DNA from: an uncultured Lachnospiraceae bacterium
GTDB lineage: Bacteria; Bacillota; Clostridia; Lachnospirales; Lachnospiraceae
Assembly: GCA_947178115.1 (NCBI GenBank)
Contig: CAMWXF010000151.1
Span: 1 to 5,401, forward strand
Length of the DNA: 5,401 nucleotides
Direction: 5' to 3'
Shown here: positions 1 to 5,401 of the stretch, piece by piece
Numbering within the stretch: the stretch's first letter is position 1
How the letters are laid out: each line of letters begins with the position of its first letter
Notes under the pieces: generated by a model
Databases searched by the model: none
Told to the model about the DNA's origin: nothing
The model's input: only the letters and a program-made list of their open reading frames with translations
Position numbers and translations under genes: made by a program

Positions 1-1062
1 AATATGGGGGCTGCGCAGGCAGTGGGCGATCTGATTCTTCTGTTAAATGATGACGTGGAGATTATAGAGCGCAGCTGGCTTCGCCGCATGACAGGACAGG
101 CTCTGCAGCCGCACGTGGGAGCAGTGGGTGCGAAGCTGTGGTATGCAGGTACGCAGAATATTCAACATGTCGGGATTACAAACATGGTGATCGGACCGTC
201 CCATAAGCTGATTACTTTTCCGGATGACAGAGACTACTATTACGGACATAATAGAGTAACATACGATATGGCAGGAGTGACCGCGGCATGTCTTATGGTG
301 AGCCGTAAGAAATATGAAGAGGCAGGCGGCTTGGACGAGACGATGGCGGTGGCTTATAACGATGTGGATTTCTGCTTTAAAATGCTCGAGGCAGGTTATT
401 ATAATGTGCAGCGAAATGATGTAGTGCTGTATCACCATGAGTCATTAAGCCGCGGTTTGGACGAAGGGGATGAGGATAAATGGAAGAGACTTCTTACAGA
501 GAAGGAGAATCTTTATGCAAAGCATCCGCAGATGAACAGACAGGATCCATTCTATCACAGGGCGCTGATCGACAATGCATCGGATTATGGGTGCAATTAT
601 AAGTTCCCCTACGAAAAGCACCTGTTGACGACGGAGGCGGAACTGTTGAAAGGTAAATTGACTAGAAAGGTCAACAAGAACCGTCTGCGGCTCACTGTGG
701 ACAGGGCGGAGATACAGCATAAGATCCATGCCGGAGAACCTGATATTCTTTGGATTATGGGCTGGTGTTATGTGCCTGGGATAAATAATGCATATTTCGA
801 TAAACAGGTACTGCTTCGCCGGGAGGATCAGGAAGGCGGTAAGGCATTAAGCGGTGTAGTGTATACTGCTGTGCCGGCAGACTGGCACCGCAAGGATGTG
901 GAAGCTATCTTGCCCATGGAACAGGGAATCGGTCTGTCCGGTTTTGTGCTTCGGGTGCTGCGGGACGATCTTACGCCGGGAACTTATCGTATAGGCATGT
1001 TATGCAAGGATACGCAGGGTAATAAAATGCTGGCATGGAGCGATAAGACATGCAGCGTGTAA
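1..1062 (+). CDS. Family-2 glycosyltransferase, C-terminal part (5' end outside window), with C-terminal beta-rich accessory domain
   Basis: The reading frame is open to the left edge (codon AAT before the first ATG at 4), and that ATG lies inside the catalytic domain, so it is not the start. Counting from it, residues 8-19 hold GDLILLLNDDVE, the nucleotide-sugar and metal-binding DxD-type site. GAVGAKLWY (39-47), AGGLDE (107-112), the acidic NDVDFC (119-124) and YHHESLSRGLD (143-153) follow in the order usual for GT2 enzymes with a GT-A fold. This stretch aligns along its length with the second catalytic domain of the next gene, so the missing part may carry another GT2 domain (inference). 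Residues from about 228 to 352 form a separate, beta-rich domain containing WHRKDV and GLSGF; similar tails occur in Clostridia surface-polysaccharide glycosyltransferases, but its role is unknown to me. The protein probably extends a cell-surface glycan in the cytoplasm. No membrane segment is visible. Donor and acceptor cannot be read from the sequence. Confidence 0.9.
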   Translation, partial: NMGAAQAVGDLILLLNDDVEIIERSWLRRMTGQALQPHVGAVGAKLWYAGTQNIQHVGITNMVIGPSHKLITFPDDRDYYYGHNRVTYDMAGVTAACLMVSRKKYEEAGGLDETMAVAYNDVDFCFKMLEAGYYNVQRNDVVLYHHESLSRGLDEGDEDKWKRLLTEKENLYAKHPQMNRQDPFYHRALIDNASDYGCNYKFPYEKHLLTTEAELLKGKLTRKVNKNRLRLTVDRAEIQHKIHAGEPDILWIMGWCYVPGINNAYFDKQVLLRREDQEGGKALSGVVYTAVPADWHRKDVEAILPMEQGIGLSGFVLRVLRDDLTPGTYRIGMLCKDTQGNKMLAWSDKTCSV

Positions 1063-1068
1063 CTGTCA

Positions 1069-1088
1069 GCCGGCAGTATCGCTGCGGC
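1069..1088 (+). other. Intercistronic hairpin between the two glycosyltransferase genes
   Basis: GCCGGCAG (1069-1076) can pair with CTGCGGC (1082-1088) around the loop TATCG, giving 7 base pairs with one bulged G. It begins seven bases after the stop codon at 1060-1062. No run of T follows, so it is not a convincing intrinsic terminator. Together with the short gap to the next gene, this favours read-through and co-transcription. It could affect mRNA stability, or it could be chance in GC-rich sequence. Confidence 0.25.
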
Positions 1089-1113
1089 GTGAACGGAAGT
1101 CTATGATCGGGAC

Positions 1114-1120
1114 GGAGAGG
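1114..1120 (+). promoter_or_regulatory. Ribosome binding site deciding the start at 1130
   Basis: GGAGAGG lies 9 bases before the ATG at 1130. The in-frame ATG at 1103 has only a weak GGAAG three bases upstream, which is too close. This favours the shorter protein beginning MEQKERNQ. Confidence 0.65.
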
Positions 1121-1129
1121 ATTTATTAC

Positions 1130-3124
1130 ATGGAACAGAAAGAACGAAATCAGATGACGGAGGAAGAGGCGCTTCGCTATTATAAAGCGGCTTACGAGCG
1201 GGAACGGGACAAGGGACGCGTATTGGCGGATAAGCTGGCGCAGGCCGGGCAGCAGGAAAAGGCGCTGCAGGAGAGACTTCAGCGTATCAAAGGCAGTGTG
1301 TTCTGGCGGATGTCCAAGCCGCTTCGCATGGCGGTGCACTGGGTACGCAGGACTAAGGAACGCTTGGGACAGTACGGCAGTCTGAAAGGAATCCTGCGCA
1401 AGCTGGATGCCAAGAAGATTGAGTTCGAAGCACGCTCGCAGCATGGTACGGCGAGTTTTCCGAATGAGGAAGAAGCCGGGCACCAGAGAGAGAAGAAATT
1501 TCGCAGGGATATCAAGTTCAGCATCTTAGTGCCGCTCTACAATACACCGGAGAAGTTCTTAAGACAGGCCATCGATTCCGTGTGTGCACAGACCTATGGA
1601 AACTGGCAGCTTTGCCTGGCGGACGGCTCTGATGCAGAGCACGGCGATGTGGAGCGGATCTGTCGGGAATACGCATCGGAGGATGTTCGTATCTATTACA
1701 GAAAGCTTCCTGAAAATGAGGGGATTTCCGGTAATACCAATGCCTGTCTGAGCATGGCGGCGGGCGATTATATAGGGCTTTTTGATCATGATGACGTTCT
1801 GCACCCCAGTGTACTCTATGAATACATGAAAGCCATCTGTGATCAGGACGCGGATTATATTTATTGCGATGAGGCGACTTTCAAAGGTAATAAGACCATA
1901 GATGATATGATTACCCTGCATTTTAAGCCGGATTTCGCACCGGATAATCTGCGGGCGAATAATTATATCTGTCATTTCAGCGTTTTTGACAAGAGGCTGT
2001 TAGAGGGAACGGAGCTGTTCCGTTCACAGTTTGACGGCAGTCAGGATCACGATATGATTCTACGGCTCACAAGCAGGGCGAAGCATATAGTACATGTGCC
2101 GAAGTTACTCTATTACTGGCGTTCCCATGCGGGCAGCGTGGCGGCGGACATAGGCGCTAAGAGTTATGCCATCGAGGCGGCCAAGGGCGCGGTTGCGGCA
2201 CATCTGCGGGAACAGGGGTATAAGAACTTTGAGATCAGCTCCACGAAGGCATTCGAGACTATTTTTCAGATTAAGTACGAGATTCTGGGCAGTCCGAGGG
2301 TGAGCATCGTGATCCCCAACAAAGATCATATCGAAGATCTGCGGCGTTGTATCACATCGATTCTGGAGAAAAGCACGTACGATAATTATGAGATCATCGT
2401 GGTGGAGAATAACAGCACAACGGAAGAGATTTTTGATTATTATAAGCAAATACAGGAAAACCCGAATATCAAGGTCATTACTTATGAGGGAGATTTTAAT
2501 TATTCCAAGATTAATAATCTGGGTGTATCCCATGCGCAGGGCGATTATATCCTGCTGTTGAATAATGATACGCAGGTCATTACACTGGACTGGATCGAGG
2601 AACTGCTCATGTATGCGCAGCGGAAGGATGTGGGAGCGGTAGGTGCGAAGCTCTTTTATGAAGACCGGACCATTCAGCATGCCGGCGTAGTGCTGGCGCT
2701 GGGACAGCACAGAACTGCGGGTCACAGTCATTACCGCGTCAGCAGCAATAATCTGGGCTATATGGGGCGGCTGTGTTATGCGCAGAACGTGATGGCGGTA
2801 ACGGGTGCATGTCTGATGATGAGTAAAGAGTTGTTTGACAAGCTGGGCGGGCTGGATGAGAGCTTTGCGGTGTCGTTAAACGATGTGGATCTGTGCGTCC
2901 GCGCGTGGAAGGCAGGGTATGTCAACGTATTTACGCCTTTTGCGGAGCTGTATCATTTTGAGTCCGTGTCTCGCGGGCTGGATGATCAGGGTGAGAAAGC
3001 GCAGCGGTACAATAAAGAGTCCGAGGCTTTCCGGCTGAAGTGGAAGGAAGTGCTGGAAGCGGGAGATCCTTACTATAATCCGAACTTTTCATTAGACCGA
3101 AGTGATTTTGCGTTGAAGGTGTAG
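1130..3124 (+). CDS. Tandem-domain family-2 glycosyltransferase (two GT2 domains)
   Basis: A 664-residue protein if it starts at 1130; the in-frame ATG at 1103 would add nine residues but lacks a good ribosome binding site. Residues 1 to about 60 are charged and probably coiled-coil. They are followed by GSVFWRMSKPLR, a short motif often seen before the catalytic part of rhamnan and O-antigen type glycosyltransferases. The first GT2 domain runs from about 129 (KFSILVPLYNT) to about 340, with the metal-binding FDHDD at 218-222, SQDHD at 304-308 and YYWRSHAGS downstream. The second starts near 390 (RVSIVIPNKD), has LLLNNDT around 476-481 in place of a classical DxD, and carries GGLDESF, NDVDLC (584-589) and YHFESVSRGLDD. 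Two active sites in one chain suggest it adds two sugars or alternates linkages, as known for other dual-domain GT2 polymerases (inference). It follows its paralogue after 67 bases, probably in one operon. No membrane segment is visible. Specificity is unknown. Confidence 0.93.
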   Translation: MEQKERNQMTEEEALRYYKAAYERERDKGRVLADKLAQAGQQEKALQERLQRIKGSVFWRMSKPLRMAVHWVRRTKERLGQYGSLKGILRKLDAKKIEFEARSQHGTASFPNEEEAGHQREKKFRRDIKFSILVPLYNTPEKFLRQAIDSVCAQTYGNWQLCLADGSDAEHGDVERICREYASEDVRIYYRKLPENEGISGNTNACLSMAAGDYIGLFDHDDVLHPSVLYEYMKAICDQDADYIYCDEATFKGNKTIDDMITLHFKPDFAPDNLRANNYICHFSVFDKRLLEGTELFRSQFDGSQDHDMILRLTSRAKHIVHVPKLLYYWRSHAGSVAADIGAKSYAIEAAKGAVAAHLREQGYKNFEISSTKAFETIFQIKYEILGSPRVSIVIPNKDHIEDLRRCITSILEKSTYDNYEIIVVENNSTTEEIFDYYKQIQENPNIKVITYEGDFNYSKINNLGVSHAQGDYILLLNNDTQVITLDWIEELLMYAQRKDVGAVGAKLFYEDRTIQHAGVVLALGQHRTAGHSHYRVSSNNLGYMGRLCYAQNVMAVTGACLMMSKELFDKLGGLDESFAVSLNDVDLCVRAWKAGYVNVFTPFAELYHFESVSRGLDDQGEKAQRYNKESEAFRLKWKEVLEAGDPYYNPNFSLDRSDFALKV

Positions 3125-3155
3125 GGGAAGCAAGGTGCAAGATTTCCAAAATATG

Positions 3156-3185
3156 TTTACGTGAGCCTTCACATTGTGCTAAAAT
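3156..3185 (+). promoter_or_regulatory. Candidate sigma-A promoter for the phospho-sugar mutase gene
   Basis: TTTACG (3156-3161) as -35 and TAAAAT (3180-3185) as -10 are 18 bases apart, and TG at 3177-3178 forms an extended -10. Transcription would start near 3192, giving a leader of about 65 bases before the mutase start. A weaker alternative is TTGATT (3190-3195) with TAGTAT (3212-3217). The 133-base gap is AT-richer than the flanking genes, which fits a promoter. I see no strong terminator for the upstream gene, so read-through into the mutase gene is also possible. Confidence 0.45.
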
Positions 3186-3246
3186 AGGCTTGATTGATTA
3201 ACTTTATTTTTTAGTATTGAAGACCAGAATAATGAATATGTGAAAC

Positions 3247-3251
3247 GGAGG
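3247..3251 (+). promoter_or_regulatory. Ribosome binding site of the phospho-sugar mutase gene
   Basis: A perfect GGAGG sits 6 bases before the ATG at 3258. It fixes the start and suggests strong translation, as expected for a central metabolic enzyme. Confidence 0.85.
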
Positions 3252-3257
3252 TAAACC

Positions 3258-4979
3258 ATGGGCTACAAAGAACAATTCGACTTTTGGGTGGAGGACTCTT
3301 ATTTTGATGATGCGACTAAGCAGGAGCTTCTGGCGATCAGGAACGATGAGAAAGAAATTGAGGATCGTTTCTACAAGGATCTTGCTTTCGGTACCGGCGG
3401 TCTGCGCGGCGTGATCGGCGCGGGCACGAACCGTATGAACATCTATACGGTACGCAAAGCGACACAGGGTCTTGCCAACTATATAAAGAAACAGGGCGGA
3501 GAAGAGAAGGGCGTGGCGATCGCCTACGATTCCAGAAGAAAATCTCCTGAGTTTGCAGACGAGGCGGCGCTGTGTTTGGCGGCTAACGGCATCAAGGCTT
3601 ATGTGTTTGACGCTTTAAGACCCACACCGGAATTATCTTTTGCGCTGCGAGAGCTGGGATGTATCTCGGGAATCGTGATTACCGCAAGCCACAATCCGCC
3701 GGAGTATAACGGCTATAAGTGCTACTGGGAGGATGGCGCACAGGTAACCGCGCCTAAGGATAAAGAGATCATCACGGAAGTGAACAATGTAACGGATTAC
3801 CACACCGTAAAGACCATGGATAAGGAGGAGGCAAAGAAAGCCGGACTCTATGTGGTGATCGGTAAAGAGATCGATGATAAGTACATGGCGGAGCTTAAGA
3901 AGCAGATCATCCATCCGGATGTGATCAAAGATATGGCGGAGGATATGAAGATCGTGTACTCACCCTTTAACGGAACGGGTAATGTACCGGTCAGAAGGAT
4001 CCTTTCTGAGCTTGGTTTTAAGAATGTATATGTTGTACCCGAACAGGAGATGCCGGATCCCGACTTTACCACGTTAGAGTATCCGAATCCGGAGGATCCC
4101 AAGGCATTCACACTGGCGCTTAAGCTGGCGAAAGAAAAGAATGCGGATATTGTGCTGGCGACAGACCCCGATGCGGACAGACTGGGAATCTATGCGCTGG
4201 ACACCAAATCCGGTGAGTATGTACCTTTCACAGGCAATATGTCCGGTATGCTGATTGCGGAATACATTCTGAGAGAAAGAACCGCTACGGGCACAATGCC
4301 GGAGAATCCTGCGTTGGTAACCACCATTGTAACGACCAATATGGCGCGCGCGATCACAGAAGATTATAATGTAAAATTTATCGAAGTGCTGACGGGCTTT
4401 AAGTTCATCGGCGAGCAGATCAAACTCTTCGAACAGAGCGATTCCAATAACTACGTATTCGGTCTGGAAGAAAGCTACGGTTGCCTTGCGGGAACCCATG
4501 CCAGAGATAAGGATGCCATCGTTGCGGTTATGTGTCTGTGTGAGATGGCGGCATGGTGTAAGAAGAACGGCAAGACCGTGTGGGATCAGATGATCGCGCT
4601 GTATGAGAAGTACGGCTACTTCAAGGAGAGCCAGTATTCCATCACCATGAAGGGTATCGACGGTGCGAAAGAGATTGAGGATCTGATGAACAAACTCAGA
4701 AGCAATCCGCCCAAGAATTTCGGAGATCTGAAAGTAAAAGAGTTCAGAGATTATACCACAGGAAAGACATTGAATCTGGAGACGGGAGAAACAGGAGAAA
4801 CCGGGCTTCCTCAGTCCAACGTACTCTACTTCGACCTGACGAACGATTCCTGGTGCTGTGCACGTCCGTCCGGTACGGAACCGAAGATCAAGTTCTATAT
4901 GGGTGTGAAGGGCAGCAGTCTGGAAGATGCCGATGATAAGCTGAATAAATTGACGGAAGATCTGAAAGCATATCTCTAA
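3258..4979 (+). CDS. pgcA: Phospho-sugar mutase (alpha-phosphoglucomutase / phosphomannomutase family)
   Basis: A complete 573-residue cytoplasmic enzyme of the alpha-D-phosphohexomutase superfamily, close in length and layout to Bacillus PgcA. It should interconvert glucose-6-phosphate and glucose-1-phosphate (perhaps also the mannose forms) via a phosphoserine and a bisphosphate intermediate. All four family signatures are present: GTGGLRG (45-51) after an N-terminal extension of about 40 residues; the catalytic serine loop TASHNP with Ser144; the magnesium loop DPDADR with Asp303, Asp305 and Asp307; the sugar-specificity loop GLEESYG (402-408); and the phosphate-binding loop RPSGTEPK (536-543). 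It therefore looks fully active. Lying between glycosyltransferase genes, it probably supplies hexose-1-phosphate for nucleotide-sugar synthesis, though it may also serve glycogen or galactose metabolism. It has its own strong ribosome binding site and a likely promoter. One oddity is a triple Glu-Thr-Gly repeat at 508-516. Glucose versus mannose preference cannot be settled by eye, so the symbol is by family resemblance. Confidence 0.96.
   Translation: MGYKEQFDFWVEDSYFDDATKQELLAIRNDEKEIEDRFYKDLAFGTGGLRGVIGAGTNRMNIYTVRKATQGLANYIKKQGGEEKGVAIAYDSRRKSPEFADEAALCLAANGIKAYVFDALRPTPELSFALRELGCISGIVITASHNPPEYNGYKCYWEDGAQVTAPKDKEIITEVNNVTDYHTVKTMDKEEAKKAGLYVVIGKEIDDKYMAELKKQIIHPDVIKDMAEDMKIVYSPFNGTGNVPVRRILSELGFKNVYVVPEQEMPDPDFTTLEYPNPEDPKAFTLALKLAKEKNADIVLATDPDADRLGIYALDTKSGEYVPFTGNMSGMLIAEYILRERTATGTMPENPALVTTIVTTNMARAITEDYNVKFIEVLTGFKFIGEQIKLFEQSDSNNYVFGLEESYGCLAGTHARDKDAIVAVMCLCEMAAWCKKNGKTVWDQMIALYEKYGYFKESQYSITMKGIDGAKEIEDLMNKLRSNPPKNFGDLKVKEFRDYTTGKTLNLETGETGETGLPQSNVLYFDLTNDSWCCARPSGTEPKIKFYMGVKGSSLEDADDKLNKLTEDLKAYL
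4779..4805 (+). repeat. Triple 9-base repeat coding Glu-Thr-Gly x3 in the mutase
   Basis: Three consecutive 9-base units encode ETG (residues 508-516): GAGACGGGA, GAAACAGGA, GAAACCGGG. The units differ only at third codon positions. The repeat lies just before LPQSNVLYF in the C-terminal domain, in a likely surface loop ahead of the phosphate-binding RPSGTEPK. It stays in frame. Confidence 0.7.
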
Positions 4980-5044
4980 GAGCAGGGGATGCGACCGGAG
5001 AATCTCATGGAGAATGCCGGAAGAGATCATAGATTGTGGTGAAT

Positions 5045-5069
5045 ATCGCCCTGCGTAAAGCAGGGCGAT
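5045..5069 (+). terminator. Perfect 10-bp hairpin downstream of the mutase gene; probable but atypical terminator
   Basis: ATCGCCCTGC (5045-5054) pairs perfectly with GCAGGGCGAT (5060-5069) around the loop GTAAA. It lies 65 bases after the mutase stop codon and about 105 before the next gene. The stem is stable and GC-rich, as in intrinsic terminators, but only GATCATTTAGG follows, so there is no real T-tract on this strand, and none follows on the minus strand either. It may act as a weak terminator, as a 3' end that blocks exonucleases, or as a processing site. ATGATCAT (5068-5075), a short palindrome, overlaps its 3' foot. Confidence 0.55.
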
Positions 5070-5110
5070 GATCATTTAGGCGGCTGATATAGGGTTATGA
5101 TGCAAATTGC

Positions 5111-5137
5111 GCCATGCATTTGAATTTGATGTATGGC
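5111..5137 (+). other. Imperfect inverted repeat in the leader of the third glycosyltransferase gene
   Basis: GCCATGCAT (5111-5119) and ATGTATGGC (5129-5137) are inverted repeats with one mismatch, which is a G-U wobble in RNA, around a 9-base loop. CAAATT (5103-5108) can pair with AATTTG (5123-5128), competing with this stem. It could be a regulator site or an RNA structure. TATGAT at 5096-5101 resembles a -10 box, but no good -35 precedes it, so I do not call a promoter. Confidence 0.35.
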
Positions 5138-5164
5138 ACCGGAGACCATGCTAAGGCTGCGTGT

Positions 5165-5169
5165 GGAGA
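5165..5169 (+). promoter_or_regulatory. Ribosome binding site of the third glycosyltransferase gene
   Basis: GGAGA lies 6 bases before the ATG at 5176. An in-frame GTG at 5161 is possible but lacks a suitably spaced site. The frame is closed by TAA at 5152-5154, so the start must lie in this short stretch. Confidence 0.65.
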
Positions 5170-5175
5170 CAGGAC

Positions 5176-5401
5176 ATGGGAAATAACATATTCAGGATCA
5201 GTAATTTCACAAAGACCGTCAACTATCTTAAGAAAAACGGTGTACGGCATGCTTATTATGCGGCGCGGGAACGGATAGAAGAGGAGAGGAAGGCGGATTA
5301 TTTTTACAGAGAACCCTCTGCGGATACTCTGGAAGCGCAGCGTGTGGAGACGGCGGACTATTCCGAACTGTTCAGTATTGTGGTGCCGGCTTATGAGACC
5401 G
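5176..5401 (+). CDS. Family-2 glycosyltransferase, N-terminal part (3' end outside window)
   Basis: The frame from the ATG at 5176 stays open to the right edge, giving 75 codons plus one base. Residues 1 to about 40 are basic and amphipathic (FTKTVNYLKKNGVRHAYYAARERI), followed by a charged linker. Then comes FSIVVPAYET at 66-75, the first beta strand and loop of a GT2 catalytic domain, directly comparable with KFSILVPLYNT in the upstream tandem-domain enzyme. This layout of about 65 residues before the GT2 fold is common in Clostridia surface-polysaccharide glycosyltransferases. The active-site residues lie beyond the window, so activity and the number of catalytic domains cannot be judged. 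It follows the mutase gene by 196 bases across a strong hairpin, so it may be a separate transcription unit in the same polysaccharide locus. The family call rests on one short motif and context, but the fit is good. Confidence 0.8.
   Translation, partial: MGNNIFRISNFTKTVNYLKKNGVRHAYYAARERIEEERKADYFYREPSADTLEAQRVETADYSELFSIVVPAYET

Noticed and set aside
1103..1129. Nine extra codons for the tandem-domain glycosyltransferase, starting at the ATG at 1103
   Set aside because: The only upstream purine run is too close to that ATG, whereas the ATG at 1130 has GGAGAGG at 9 bases. Not excluded, but less likely.
3161..3173. A small hairpin (GTGA with TCAC) after the tandem-domain glycosyltransferase as its terminator
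   Set aside because: The stem has only about 4 base pairs and no T-run follows directly; the later TTATTTTTT is too far away.
4989..5042. A 17-codon frame just after the mutase gene
   Set aside because: The purine run before its ATG is almost directly adjacent, and the peptide has no notable features.
4074..5075. A 333-codon open frame on the minus strand
   Set aside because: It lies almost wholly opposite the well-conserved mutase gene, whose motifs are intact. Its translation shows no recognisable domain, so it is a shadow of + strand codon use. The same holds for the other minus-strand frames in the window.
5148..5186. A 12-codon frame overlapping the start of the third glycosyltransferase gene, as a possible leader peptide
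   Set aside because: GGAG is only 3 bases before its ATG, and the peptide has no regulatory codon run. It is most likely chance.

Overview
The window looks like part of a cell-surface polysaccharide locus from a Clostridia-type Firmicute, most likely a Lachnospiraceae gut bacterium. That placement is an inference from three things: strong GGAGG-type ribosome binding sites, a PgcA-type phospho-sugar mutase, and long GT2 glycosyltransferases with the layout common in that family. All supported genes are on the + strand.

Layout: (1) the 3' end of a family-2 glycosyltransferase gene (1-1062, open at the left edge), with a beta-rich accessory domain after its catalytic part; (2) after a 67-base gap, a complete glycosyltransferase gene (start best placed at 1130, end 3124) encoding two GT2 catalytic domains in one chain; (3) a 133-base gap with a plausible sigma-A promoter; (4) a complete phosphoglucomutase/phosphomannomutase gene (3258-4979) with all family signature motifs; (5) a 196-base gap with a perfect 10-bp hairpin and a second, imperfect dyad; (6) the 5' end of a third glycosyltransferase gene (from 5176), cut by the right edge just as its GT2 domain begins.

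The genes fit one pathway. The mutase interconverts hexose-6-phosphate and hexose-1-phosphate, the entry point to UDP-glucose, dTDP-rhamnose or GDP-mannose type donors. The glycosyltransferases would use such donors at the cytoplasmic face of the membrane to build a cell-wall or surface glycan. The donor sugars and the polymer cannot be read from this window. No RNA gene, mobile element, CRISPR array or phage feature was seen. I found nothing that amounts to a clearly new system; the most interesting points are the tandem-domain glycosyltransferase family and its variable accessory parts.
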